Source: Bog-473 sp963719485 (GTDB lineage: Bacteria; Actinomycetota; Acidimicrobiia; Acidimicrobiales; RAAP-2). Taken from it: a stretch of DNA of 64,000 bases. The stretch's first letter is position 1. Every line of letters begins with the position of its first letter. Of this stretch, positions 19,034-27,900 are shown piece by piece. Where the stretch lies: the NCBI GenBank assembly GCA_963719485.1, contig OY970387.1, forward strand, positions 3,162,001 through 3,226,000, in the 5' to 3' direction. The notes beneath the pieces are model-generated. The model was not told the DNA's origin. It saw only the letters and a program-made list of their open reading frames with translations, and made no database searches. The translations under genes and the position numbers were made by a program.

Positions 19034-19600
19034 TTGCTAGCTGACGAGCGTACGTTGCAACTGGTGCGCGGTCATTCGACACAAATGCCACGAGATCTGC
19101 TTCAGATCTTTCGCGCCCTGACCGATAAAGACGTTATCTCGTATTTGTCGTCATTTGACCTGCAGCGGCCCATGACGGGTTTTGCGCGTCCTCGTCCGAA
19201 TCACTCTCTGACGTACGAGAGGCAGGCGGGCTTCACCATGCTCGAGCTCATGACCGTCATAGTTATTCTCGGCATTCTGGCTGCCACGGTGATGTTTAGC
19301 TTGGGAGGTCTGAGTGGCGGCGCGATCGAGGCATCGTGCAATTCTGACGCGAAATCTGTTCAGGTTGCGATCCAGGCGTTCCATGACAATCCGTACAACA
19401 CCGCGGCAACCGACGGATTTCCTACGTCGCCGGCTCAACTGACTGATCCGGGCTCGGACCACTATGGCGGGCCCTACCTCCATTCTTGGCCGACAGACGA
19501 TCACTATGTCATGACATTGGAAACGGTCGATCCTGGGCAGGTCTATGTAAACGGTCATGTCTACGACGGCCAAAACAATCCTTGCTCGAGTCTTTCGTAG
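19034..19600 (+). CDS. second type IV pilin
   Basis: Pilin with motif ERQAG/FTMLELMTVIVILGILAATVMFSL, Glu at +5. The head begins ASCNSDAKSVQVAIQAF, closely matching PilA, and ends with a Cys (NNPCSSLS), so the same disulfide-bounded head is expected. The open frame from 19034 would give a 67-residue leader; ATG 19172 gives about 20 and is the more normal choice. It follows the GT-C-like membrane gene by 32 bases or more. It may be an alternative major pilin or a dedicated substrate of that neighbour. Confidence 0.85.
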   Translation: MLADERTLQLVRGHSTQMPRDLLQIFRALTDKDVISYLSSFDLQRPMTGFARPRPNHSLTYERQAGFTMLELMTVIVILGILAATVMFSLGGLSGGAIEASCNSDAKSVQVAIQAFHDNPYNTAATDGFPTSPAQLTDPGSDHYGGPYLHSWPTDDHYVMTLETVDPGQVYVNGHVYDGQNNPCSSLS

Positions 19601-19650
19601 TCGAACCCCCCTGTTGGGATCTCTACGGCATAGGAGTGATGTGATCCTGG

Positions 19651-20430
19651 TCAGTATTGCGCGAATGGCCTGAGCAGCTCGGGGCCTGCGAACACTGCTA
19701 GAGCGGTTCCGGCCGCCAGGAATACGCCGTATGGGATCCGCTGTTGTCGTTCGATTTGTTTGCTTACGATGAGCACGATCCCGACAACGGCCCCAATCAC
19801 GTTCGCAGCGAAGAACCCCAGAATGACGTAGCGCACGCCCAGCCAACCCAAGCTGAGCCCGAGGATCGGCGCCAGCCGAACGTCGCCGAATCCGAGAATG
19901 CGCGGGCTTGCGAAATTCATCGCAAAGAAGACCATAAACCACCCGGCCGCGCATACGGCCGCCACCCATAAGTCGTGCCACCGCCCGGTCGCCGCTGAGG
20001 CCATCAGCAACAGTCCCGCGACGAGCACGAGCAATGGCCAGACGATCGCCTTCGGTAGCAGGAGCTTCTCCACGTCGATCCAGGACAGGGCCAACAGCCC
20101 GGCGAACAAGACGAGATACGCCGGGAGCTCCCACGCGTACCCGAAGCGCGCCGCGGTCCCGGCGAACAGCGCCGCGGTGGCCAGCTCCACCGCCGGGTAC
20201 TGCCACGAGATCGGCGCCTGGCAGTGCCGGCAGCGGCCTCGCAGGAGGACCCACGAGATCACCGGGATGTTGTCTCGGGCTGCGATCGGCGTCTGGCAAG
20301 AAGGGCAAGCCGAGGGCGGCGACACCACCGACTCGTGCCGGGGCACCCGGTAGATCACCACGTTGAGGAACGATCCGACCGCCAGGCCGAAGAGGGCGCA
20401 GACCCCGATGAGGAGGCCGAGGGGATGCAT
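19651..20430 (-). CDS. pilD: prepilin peptidase / N-methyltransferase PilD
   Basis: 259 residues, full length for the A24A family. N-terminal GSFLNVVIYRVPR, four zinc cysteines (C42, C45, C67, C70 in CPSCQ and CRHCQ) and the two catalytic aspartates D119 (WIDVEKLLLP) and D183 (GFGDVRLAP) are all present. It cleaves and N-methylates the pilins of this locus at the inner membrane. It is transcribed against the pilins, ending 50 bases from the second pilin. A tiny frame ends four bases before its ATG. A damaged second copy lies 2.9 kb away. Confidence 0.95.
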   Translation of the reverse strand: MHPLGLLIGVCALFGLAVGSFLNVVIYRVPRHESVVSPPSACPSCQTPIAARDNIPVISWVLLRGRCRHCQAPISWQYPAVELATAALFAGTAARFGYAWELPAYLVLFAGLLALSWIDVEKLLLPKAIVWPLLVLVAGLLLMASAATGRWHDLWVAAVCAAGWFMVFFAMNFASPRILGFGDVRLAPILGLSLGWLGVRYVILGFFAANVIGAVVGIVLIVSKQIERQQRIPYGVFLAAGTALAVFAGPELLRPFAQY

Positions 20431-20434
20431 GTAC

Positions 20435-20506
20435 TCAGCCCGCCAACCCCAGGAGCATGGTGGCGAACCCTATCCGGCCTCTCTCTGAATTCGCGACATA
20501 GCGCAT
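20435..20506 (-). CDS. possible 23-residue leader peptide before pilD
   Basis: ATG 20506 opens a 23-codon frame ending four bases before the pilD ATG; the product has a basic start (MRYVANSERGR) and an apolar end (IGFATMLLGLAG). The same frame is open before the decayed copy with one substitution. It could be a coupled leader ORF, or merely conserved because the duplication is recent. An upstream TTG or GTG would lengthen it. Confidence 0.3.
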   Translation of the reverse strand: MRYVANSERGRIGFATMLLGLAG

Positions 20507-20963
20507 CTCCCGACGCCCCGGAGGGCCTGCCCTCGGTCTGCTCGTCGGGGCCACTGCCTGGCCCGCCAATGCTCTGAAGTCGACCGAGGGTCACTGTACA
20601 GCCGTCACCCATCCCGGCCGGCCGCGCCCCGCTCTCAACGTCAGAGGATCCTCTACAGCGGTGTGGTGAACTTGGGTCCACCAATCTTGGGCCCCTGCGA
20701 ACGGAGGTTGGTCAAGGTCGGTAGGCAGACCTTGAAGATCTGGGCATCGGTCGTCGTGACGATGGGAAATGGTCCGGGGTCGCCGGACCGTGGGCGGCGC
20801 TTCCACCTATAGCTGTCCGATCATGACTTACCGTCGTAGCCGATTGTCTCGGACTAATGCAGTCCGGTTTAGGCAATTACTGCTTCGGGTTGGCTTAGCG
20901 TGCAACACTTCATCCTTCATGTCTCCGAGGCAGCGGACAAGAGACCAAGTTTCCGCGTTGTCC
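20507..20963. other. intergenic region between pilD and the GT87 gene
   Basis: About 450 bases between divergent genes. The part next to pilD belongs to the duplicated segment. The frame of the downstream gene is open as far back as 20769, but the first 65 residues look noncoding. It should hold the promoters of both genes; I could not pick out convincing boxes. Confidence 0.5.
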
Positions 20964-22268
20964 ATGCTCGGCAATGCGCCATCGGCCTCGACGGACGCCG
21001 ATTTTGAACAGCGAAAACACGGGGATCAAGCCATTAGCTCGTCGGTGATCGTCCTGATTGTGGTGGTGGGCATCGCAGTCTCCTTCTTTTTGGCTTGGCT
21101 AATCGTCGAGGAGCCGTTGCATCGGCCGTGGTTTTTCTCCGGTTACTACCCCTTTGGCTTCGGGGACCTCTCAGCGCGCATCGTCGAGGTCGACAGGGTT
21201 CGCCGTGGAGGCAATATCTACGTTCCGCTCGGGTCGGAGGGGTTCACGTATCCACCCTCCGCCATCTTCCTGTTCCTGCCCTTCACGGCACTGGGTCGCT
21301 CCACTCCGTACCTCCTGTGGACGTGGCTCAGCATCCTCTGCCTCGCTGGTACCTATCTCGTCGTGCTCCACGCGACTCGGTCGGGCAGTTGGCTCCAGCA
21401 CGCAGCGATCGGGCTCTGGGCGGCCGTCGTCACGGTCGTGATATTTCCCCCCATCGCCCAAGACCTCGCTTGGGGCCAGACCGGCACGATCCTCCTCCTC
21501 ATGGTGGCGGCGGATGTTTTAGCTGTACGAGGCCCTCTACGGGGAGTCCTCGTCGGGCTCGCCACAGCGGTAAAGCTGTATCCCGGTGTGGTCATCATCT
21601 TCTGGATCCTGCGCCGGCAATGGCATACGGCCGCCACCGCGATTGCGTCGTGCGTCGTCCTGATGACGGCAGCCTGGGTCCTGTGGCCTCAAAGCTCCTC
21701 TTGGTTCCTCACCCGATTGTTTTTGAACGGCGGAGATGTCTCACATTTGGAATGGTCCGACTATCAGCCCCTGTCCTCTTCGGTCGACAGCTTCTTTCTT
21801 CGTATCTCTTTCGCTCCGCATTGGCTCGCCCTTGCGTTGGGGGGACTGGGCAGCATCCTGGTCGCGGTCATTGGCATGTCCGCCGCGGTGCACCTCGACA
21901 GCCTCGGCTTCCGCGTCTCGGCATTGGTGACTTTGGTGTGCGTCAGTGTCCTGATCTCCCCGGTGGCCTGGGACCATTATTTCTCTTTCGCACCATTGCT
22001 CGTTTGCGTGATCCTCGAGGTTGGTCTCAGGTCGACATCTGGAAAGCTGTCCGCCGCCGCTCTGGTCATTTTCACCATTCCCTGGTTCGTCCTCAGGGGC
22101 ATTCCCCGAGACACGATCGATATAGGCCCCCCATGGATCCAGTCGGCGCTAGCGCAGGTCAGTCGGAATGCGCTCTTCGTGGCTGCCCTCCTGGTGATCG
22201 CAGCGGGGATGCTCGCGGCACGTCGCAGGGATGAGAGGTCTACATGCCCGCTCGCGGCGACTTCCTGA
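20964..22268 (+). CDS. GT87 (DUF2029) family membrane glycosyltransferase
   Basis: About 434 residues from ATG 20964 (ATG 20919 is an alternative). Polytopic GT-C protein with features of the DUF2029/GT87 polyprenol-phosphate-mannose-dependent alpha-mannosyltransferases: FTYPPSAIFLFLPF, GQTGTILLLMVAADVLA, GVLVGLATAVKLYPGVVIIFWILRR and SPVAWDHYFSFAP. It probably transfers a sugar from a lipid carrier on the outer face of the membrane. It sits inside the pilus locus between the two pilD copies, so a pilin or envelope glycan acceptor is possible; the acceptor is inference. Confidence 0.82.
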   Translation: MLGNAPSASTDADFEQRKHGDQAISSSVIVLIVVVGIAVSFFLAWLIVEEPLHRPWFFSGYYPFGFGDLSARIVEVDRVRRGGNIYVPLGSEGFTYPPSAIFLFLPFTALGRSTPYLLWTWLSILCLAGTYLVVLHATRSGSWLQHAAIGLWAAVVTVVIFPPIAQDLAWGQTGTILLLMVAADVLAVRGPLRGVLVGLATAVKLYPGVVIIFWILRRQWHTAATAIASCVVLMTAAWVLWPQSSSWFLTRLFLNGGDVSHLEWSDYQPLSSSVDSFFLRISFAPHWLALALGGLGSILVAVIGMSAAVHLDSLGFRVSALVTLVCVSVLISPVAWDHYFSFAPLLVCVILEVGLRSTSGKLSAAALVIFTIPWFVLRGIPRDTIDIGPPWIQSALAQVSRNALFVAALLVIAAGMLAARRRDERSTCPLAATS

Positions 22269-22542
22269 GTGATTCGCCCGGAGGACGAGAGTAGAACGTC
22301 TTTGTAGAAGCTAGCTGGGTGCGATCCGTGTAGCACAGCACCCGCAAACTGAAGATGGTCAGGGAAAGCGGGTTCAAAGCCGATCTAATCTGAGCTTGTG
22401 TGGGCAGATCAGGGGTGGACGGTGAAAGGCCCGGCAGCCTCAGAGCGTCCCCTGACGGGTGCTCCTCGGGGTGCACCCGACCGACCACCTCCGCAAGGTC
22501 GACTGCCCACTGCCGGACGGACATGTGGCGGAACTGATCCAG

Positions 22543-23312
22543 TCAGAGTGTGTACTGCGCAAACGGCCTGAGTGCCTCCGGTCCGGCGAAAATTGCGAAC
22601 GCCGTGCCCATCGCCAGAAACACGCCGTACGGAATCTGTTGGTGTCGCTCTACCTTCTTGGCAATGATCAATGCAATCCCAATTTGCAGCTCCGATCAAG
22701 TTCGCGGCGAAGAACCCTAGGATCACGTAGCGAACCCCGAGCATCCGAGCGCGAGCCCCAGCACGGGTGCGAGCCGACATCGCCGGATCCGAGAACTCTC
22801 GCACTTGCGAAGTTCAGTGCAAACAAGACCATGAACCAACCGGCAGCCAGAGATCATGCAACTGCCCCGGTTGCCGCAGATGCCACGAGAAACAGCTCTG
22901 CGACGAGCACGAGCAATGGCCGGACGATCGCCTTCGGTAGCAGGAGCTTCTCCACGTCGATCCAGGACAGGGCCAACAGCCCGGCGAACAAGACGAGATA
23001 CGCCGGGAGCTCCCATGCGTACCCGAAGCGCGCCGCGGTGCCCGCGAACAGCGCCGCCGTGGCCAGCTCAACCGCTGGGTACTGCCACGAGATCGGCGCC
23101 TGGCAATGCCGGCAGCGGCCACGCAGGAGGACCCACGAGATCACTGGGATGTTGTCTCGGGCCGAGATCGGCGTCTGGCAAGAAGGGCACGCCGAGGGCG
23201 GCGACACCACCGACTCCTTCCGGGGTACCCGGTAGATCACGACATTGAGGAACGATCCGATCGCCAGGCCGAAGAGGGCGCAGACCCCGACGAGGAGGCC
23301 GAGGGGATGCAT
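22543..23312 (-). pseudogene. decayed second copy of pilD
   Basis: From ATG 23312 the first 150 codons match the intact pilD almost residue for residue, including all four zinc cysteines and the first catalytic Asp (WIDVEKLLLP). After LVASAATG the frame breaks; matching pieces such as MLGVRYVILGFFAANLIGA and RPFAQY appear in other frames down to about 22543. The GFGDVRL motif with the second catalytic Asp is destroyed by indels, so the product cannot be an active peptidase. The 5' half is far more alike than the 3' half, suggesting gene conversion from the live copy. Confidence 0.88.
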
Positions 23313-23590
23313 CTACTCAGCCCGCCAACCCCAGGAGCATGGTGGCGAACCCTATCCGGCCTCTCTCTGAATTCGGGACATAGCGCATCCCCGGACGCCC
23401 CGGAAGGCCTGCCCCCGGGCTGCTCGCCGGGCCGCTGCCTGGCCGGCCACCACGATGAGGTGCACCGTGCTCACCGGGTGGCCCCGCCCGGCCGCTTGCC
23501 TCCCATCCCCGCGACGCCGCCCGCGCTCGACGCCCCCGAGGATCCTCCACAGCGGCGTCGTGAGCTTCTCCTGGGGCGAGAGTGACGGGG
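22543..23590 (-). repeat. duplicated segment, copy 2 (pilD pseudogene and upstream DNA)
   Basis: Direct repeat partner of 19651-20690. Similarity continues upstream of the pilD start through about 23580 (GAGGATCCTC.ACAGCGG.GT is shared), including the small 23-codon frame at 23317-23388. Confidence 0.8.
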
Positions 23591-24184
23591 GAGTGGGCCC
23601 CGTTCCATCGTGACCCCGTGAGCTTGTTCCGTTGCTTCGTTGGAGAGGCTCTCCCACCCTGTCCCGGCTCTGACGCGCTCGATCGTCTTCCCTCGGCCGT
23701 TGCCGATACCCCCACACCACGCCACCTCCTCGGACGCGCCCTTCATCCTCCACATCTTTCGAAGCATCGGGAAACCACCGCGTCCTGTCGCGCGGAATCG
23801 GCGCGGCGGGGCCGAGATTGCTGAACGTCCATCGGTGGCATGGCAACCGCAACCCGTCTTCCCGACGTCTCCTCCGACTCGTCTTCAAATTGCATTAGCG
23901 GTGAAGTGTTTTCTCTTGCCGATAGCGATCCGAGCAAGGACACGGCCAATGGCGTTGCAGCGATGTAGCCCCATGGCCATGGTCCACCCATCGTCTTGCT
24001 CGAGCTGCCGCTGTGGTGCAAGGTGCGAGAACAACGGGTGAACAACTCGGGTTGTACGTGTCGCGCCACTCCTCGGCACGGTCCCCGTTCAACGGAAGCT
24101 CGATGTCGAGTCGTCTGCGAATCGTGACCAATGGCTCTGTTTCCGGAATGAGAAAGGCGGTTAGCTTACTGACGGCGATCACTC

Positions 24185-24239
24185 ATTGGCGATGTGATCG
24201 ATTGGCGATTGGCGGTTTCACGAAGTGGTTCATTGGCGA
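24185..24239. promoter_or_regulatory. cluster of ATTGGCGA boxes
   Basis: ATTGGCGA occurs at 24185, 24201 and 24232, with a one-mismatch copy (ATTGGCGG) at 24208. Four same-strand copies in 55 bases, about 200 bases upstream of the secreted-protein operon, look like a regulator-binding array. Confidence 0.35.
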
Positions 24240-24375
24240 ACGCATTCTGCCCCCGCGGGCACTCATCGGCTCGGTCGGCTTGACCAGCGGTGCGCTGCGT
24301 CGCGTTCGTTGGTCTGCGACGAGCCAATCCCGACCGCCGATCGAAGCGGATCTCTTCGACCAGCCCGGGTCGCTG

Positions 24376-24390
24376 CGTGTGACGCACACG
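24376..24390. promoter_or_regulatory. inverted repeat upstream of the fibre operon
   Basis: CGTGTG-ACG-CACACG, perfect 6-base arms with a 3-base spacer, about 50 bases before ATG 24440. Its place suits an operator. Confidence 0.4.
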
Positions 24391-24439
24391 TGCGTACTCA
24401 TTCACTGAGTGTCTCGGTTCATTCACTGGGGACCGTGCC

Positions 24440-24916
24440 ATGACGACGTCGATGATCCTCCCGTCCGAGCCAGTCGACACGCAGGAGCGGCCTTGGACGC
24501 TGGGTGCGTCCTTCACGAGCCTGATCATCGCGCTCGCAGTCGCCGCTTTGACCCTGAGCATCATTGGGACTGCGCTGCATCTCTTTGATCCACGATTCAC
24601 CTTCAGTCTCGTCCGCGCCGCGCATCAGTCGTGGGCGTGGATTTCGATCTTGATCCTGTCCGTCGTCTGGCTAGGAACGGGTGTATTTCACGTCATCCGT
24701 TCTGCTGTGGGCCAACGGCAGGAGAGAGAACCGGCAACCCCTGCCGGTGGGATGAAGAACCGGGCGGGCATCGCTCTGTTCGGAGCGAAACCAGGGCCGG
24801 GAATCATCCCGCCGGCCGCGCGTCACCCGGGCATTGGCGTAACTACTGACCGGATGGCGCAAATCCCATGCAGAAACAACCCCCAGCAACAAGAACCCAA
24901 AGGAGAAACACACTAA
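24440..24916 (+). CDS. small membrane protein, first gene of the fibre operon
   Basis: 158 residues. Two hydrophobic segments (SLIIALAVAALTLSIIGTAL and WAWISILILSVVWLGTGVFHVI) separated by a short loop, then a polar Pro/Gln-rich tail that may be cytoplasmic. No family recognised; it lacks the Ser/His or Ser/Lys signature expected of a SipW signal peptidase. Its TAA overlaps the ATG of the next gene by one base, and the AAAGGAG of that gene lies inside its 3' end, so the two are coupled. A helper for export or anchoring of the following secreted proteins is a guess. Confidence 0.55.
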   Translation: MTTSMILPSEPVDTQERPWTLGASFTSLIIALAVAALTLSIIGTALHLFDPRFTFSLVRAAHQSWAWISILILSVVWLGTGVFHVIRSAVGQRQEREPATPAGGMKNRAGIALFGAKPGPGIIPPAARHPGIGVTTDRMAQIPCRNNPQQQEPKGETH

Positions 24917-25395
24917 TGAAGCGATTCATGAACAAAAAGGTGGCCACTATCGGCCTCGCCGCAGGGCTTGCCCTCGGTGCGGCTGGTGCGGCGTTCGCGT
25001 ACTACACGGCCACTGGTCAGGGTAACGGGACCGCCACGGCGGGAGCGCAGAAGAACGTGTCGCTCAGCGTGACAGACGTCACTCTGAACGGTCCGGGCGC
25101 AGCTGCTGTATCGGTTCCCTACTCCTTCACTAACACGGCCGGTAACGGGGACGAGACCTTCGGGACCGTGTCGATTAGCAACATCACCGGCTACACGACG
25201 GGTTGCACGTCGACTCTTGCTGACCTGCAAGTGGTCACGTCGGCGAGCCCGATCGGCTTGGTGACCGACGGTTCCCCGTTTACCTCAAGTTCGGCCACCG
25301 AGCCGACGATCGCAATGGGGTCGAACGGGTCGGACCAGAGCGCATGCGAGGGTGTGCAATTCACTGTGACCCTTTCGGCGGCTCAGGGGTCGTAG
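24916..25395 (+). CDS. secreted TasA/camelysin-type surface protein
   Basis: 159 residues from ATG 24916, preceded by AAAGGAGAAA. Signal peptide KKVATIGLAAGLALGAAGAAFA followed directly by YYTATGQGNGTATAG, the pattern of SipW-dependent (TasA/camelysin) proteins, whose mature chains start near AYFT and soon show a glycine-rich TATAG. The mature part is beta-type with three Cys (TTGCTSTLADL, QSACEGV). In Bacillus such proteins polymerise into biofilm fibres. First of three such N-termini in this operon; function inferred from the family pattern. Confidence 0.7.
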   Translation: MKRFMNKKVATIGLAAGLALGAAGAAFAYYTATGQGNGTATAGAQKNVSLSVTDVTLNGPGAAAVSVPYSFTNTAGNGDETFGTVSISNITGYTTGCTSTLADLQVVTSASPIGLVTDGSPFTSSSATEPTIAMGSNGSDQSACEGVQFTVTLSAAQGS

Positions 25396-25549
25396 TTCGG
25401 CCCACCAATGAATAACTCGGTCGGAAGGCCGGGTCACGGATCCTCTCCGTGCCCCGGCCAACCACCGGGCTAGGCCAGCGAGGGACAGCAGGGAGCGAAA
25501 CCTGAGGTCCCTCGGTGGACTTACCCATCGAAGTGAGAACGAGGAGCAG

Positions 25550-27337
25550 ATGAAGCCAGAGCGGTTCAAGAGGACGAAGTCGGTGTTGGCGTCAAGCGCC
25601 ATCGCGCTCGTCGTCGCCGCGGGTACTTTCGGCGTGGCGTCGGTCGTCTTCGGTCCCAACATCGCTCCTCAGCACCTGGGCTTCGATCTGGCGTCGAACC
25701 CGAGCGGTCCCTGCCCTGCGAACCCATTGACCCCGCCGAACTTCAGCGTGTGCGGTCCTGGGACGGGACAGGGACCTGTTGTAGCCCCCGGTGCCGCGGC
25801 GTCGCAGCTTCCGCTGAAGTTCTACAACCCGCTCAGTTCCGCGCTCAGCGTCACGAGCTTGACAGTGACCTTCACGAACTCGTTTACGACTTCGTCTGGG
25901 ACCTGCGCGGAGTCCGCGTTGCGGATCAACGGGACCCCCATTTCGGGTACGTCACCGACGGTCACATCGGGTACCCAGCCGAACGTCACCCTCACCTTCG
26001 CTTCAGGTCATCAGGTCGCTGTTCCTGCCGAATCTGGGTCCTCTCCGGGCACTTCGATGTATCCCCTGACCTTGGCGTTGACCAACTCAGGCAATCAGAA
26101 TCCCTGCAAGAACCTCGCCTTGACCATGAACTACACGGCCACCGCGAACTACACCGACTCGACCACCACGAGCCTGGCGTCGTCACCGAGCACCTCTTAC
26201 CCAGGGAACCCCGTGACCCTGACGGCCACGGTGATCCCGGCCAATCCCACGGCCGACTCCGCGACGCCCAACACACAGACGTTGGCCACCGAGACGGCTC
26301 CGAACAACAAGGTGAACTTCTACTCCTGCATCTCGACCGCACCGTCGAGCTGCTCGACCAGCCCCTTCGGTTCCGGGACCATCGCCTACAACAGTGTCAC
26401 CGGGTACACGGCCAGCACCACGGTCGCGCCGTCTACGTCTGGGCTCTACTACTACGAGGCCATCTACCCGGGCTCTGGCACCAACGGCGACTTCAGCGCC
26501 AGCTCGTCGAACGTCGTCACCCAGACGGTGCAGTTCTCGTCGGCTTGTGTGAGCCCGCCGACGAGTGGCGCCAACATCATCCTTACCGGAACGACGAACG
26601 GGAACTACACCGTCCCAAGCGGCAAGTCCGTGTGGCTCAACGGCGGGACCATCACCGGCAACGTGACCGTCCCGGCTAACGGCTCCTTCGCCGCCACGAA
26701 CGGGGCGCTGAAGGGCAACATCAGCTCCTCCGGCGGTCCCACCTCACTCCAGGGGACGAAGGTGAGCGGCGACGTCACCTCGACCGGCGGAGGCGTGGCC
26801 ATCGGAGCCGGTTCGGTCTTGAGCGGCAACCTCACAGTCAGCGGGGCCGGTTCGGTCTGCGCCGTCGGGACGTCGTCGAGCCCGGTCCAGATTGCAAACG
26901 ACGTCTCGGTGAAGAACTTGCCGACCTCGTCTGTGCCGATCAGCTTCTGTGCGCTGACACTCAAAGGCAACCTCACCTACGAGACCAACGGCGCACCGGT
27001 CGTTGTAGGCGGGTCCTCGGCCTGCCCCGGCGACCTCATCAGCGGCAACGTCCTGGTCGAGTCCAACACCGCCTCGGTGACCGTTGGAGGCAGCGGCTTC
27101 GGCAACACCGTGAAGACGAACCTGACCGTCGAATCGAACGCTGGCACCGTCACCGTCTACGGAAACACCGTGAGTGGCAACATCGCGGTGGAGTCCAACA
27201 CCGTTGGCGGCGGGACGCTCACATCCAACAGTGCGAGTTCGAGCTGCACGCTCAGCAGCAACAACCCCAAGATCACCGTGCCCTCGGCCACGAGCAACAC
27301 CGCCAAGGGGACGAACAACTGCAAGGTGAGCGGGTGA
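25550..27337 (+). CDS. secreted Ig-like and beta-solenoid protein
   Basis: 595 residues, ATG 25550 with GAGGAG upstream. An N-terminal hydrophobic segment (SVLASSAIALVVAAGTFGVASVVFG) acts as signal or anchor. Residues about 85-205 form a camelysin-like beta domain, and about 207-325 an Ig-like 3 domain (SPSTSYPGNPVTLTATVIPA). The last 250 residues hold repeated turns of the form GN[VIL]-T/S/V (GNVTVPANG, GNISSSGG, GDVTSTGG, GNLTVSGAG, GNVLVESN, GNIAVESN), which suggests a right-handed beta-solenoid like polymer-forming bactofilins. Overlaps the next gene by ATGA. Likely an extracellular structural or adhesive protein. Confidence 0.7.
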   Translation: MKPERFKRTKSVLASSAIALVVAAGTFGVASVVFGPNIAPQHLGFDLASNPSGPCPANPLTPPNFSVCGPGTGQGPVVAPGAAASQLPLKFYNPLSSALSVTSLTVTFTNSFTTSSGTCAESALRINGTPISGTSPTVTSGTQPNVTLTFASGHQVAVPAESGSSPGTSMYPLTLALTNSGNQNPCKNLALTMNYTATANYTDSTTTSLASSPSTSYPGNPVTLTATVIPANPTADSATPNTQTLATETAPNNKVNFYSCISTAPSSCSTSPFGSGTIAYNSVTGYTASTTVAPSTSGLYYYEAIYPGSGTNGDFSASSSNVVTQTVQFSSACVSPPTSGANIILTGTTNGNYTVPSGKSVWLNGGTITGNVTVPANGSFAATNGALKGNISSSGGPTSLQGTKVSGDVTSTGGGVAIGAGSVLSGNLTVSGAGSVCAVGTSSSPVQIANDVSVKNLPTSSVPISFCALTLKGNLTYETNGAPVVVGGSSACPGDLISGNVLVESNTASVTVGGSGFGNTVKTNLTVESNAGTVTVYGNTVSGNIAVESNTVGGGTLTSNSASSSCTLSSNNPKITVPSATSNTAKGTNNCKVSG

Positions 27338-27900
27338 TGAGGTCCCTCTTCTCTACATTGGCTTCGGTGCCCGCTCGGATCGCGCGGTCGTGGAAGCGTG
27401 CCCCTCTGGTCATCGCGGCCGTAGTCGCCCTGGTCATCGGGCTCGGCACGGGGACGGCCTACGCCTACTTCACCAGCCAAGGATCGGGGACGGGGTCCGC
27501 TACCGTGGGAACGCCAGCAAACGTCGTTCTCGGTCAGTCCACCATCGTCACAGTGTCGTCGTCTGGGTACTTGGTTCCCGGCGGCACCGGAGACCTGTTC
27601 GTAAGGGTCAACAACCCCAATAGCTTCGCGGTCACCGTCACTGGGATCTCCCAGACCGGCAATGTCGTGGTCGTGGGTTCAGCAGGCTGTACGAGCGACA
27701 CAGCCTGGCCAACGACATTGGGCAACAGCGGCGTGTCGGTGCCGACGAACGCGGCGGTCAACATCACGGTCCCGGCCAACAGCGGACCGTCGTTCACACT
27801 CGACATCCCGAACGCGGCCTCCATGACCACCACCTCCGCTAGTGCCTGCCAGGGGGCAACGTTCCAGGTTCCGGTGACTATCACGGTGCAGCAGCAATGA
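27334..27900 (+). CDS. secreted TasA/camelysin-type protein
   Basis: 188 residues. Basic N-terminus, hydrophobic core (APLVIAAVVALVIGLGTGTAYA) and then YFTSQGSGTGSATVGTPANV, closely like the start of the protein at 24.9 kb and of SipW-type substrates. The mature part is a single beta domain (GDLFVRVNNPNSFAVTVTGI) with Cys in pairs. Coupled to both neighbours by four-base overlaps, so it is co-made in fixed order with them. Probably a fibre subunit or assembly partner. Confidence 0.7.
   Translation: MMRSLFSTLASVPARIARSWKRAPLVIAAVVALVIGLGTGTAYAYFTSQGSGTGSATVGTPANVVLGQSTIVTVSSSGYLVPGGTGDLFVRVNNPNSFAVTVTGISQTGNVVVVGSAGCTSDTAWPTTLGNSGVSVPTNAAVNITVPANSGPSFTLDIPNAASMTTTSASACQGATFQVPVTITVQQQ

Larger units (their letters stand above)
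19651..20690 (-). repeat. duplicated segment, copy 1 (pilD and upstream DNA)
   Basis: This block, holding pilD and about 250 bases upstream, recurs in the same orientation at about 22543-23590. The middle (about 20035-20560 against 22920-23445) is nearly identical, while the pilD 3' half is visibly more divergent (about 70 percent by eye) with indels. Confidence 0.85.
23591..24439. other. 850-base region without a convincing gene
   Basis: Several overlapping frames are open on both strands, but none has a good start site or protein-like composition. The right end holds repeated ATTGGCGA boxes (24185-24239) and an inverted repeat (24376-24390) upstream of the fibre operon. The rest may be remnants left after the pilD duplication. 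Confidence 0.5.

Noticed and set aside
23743..24069. Minus-strand 108-codon frame as a gene
   Set aside because: No ribosome-binding site, mixed composition and overlap with equally long frames on the other strand.
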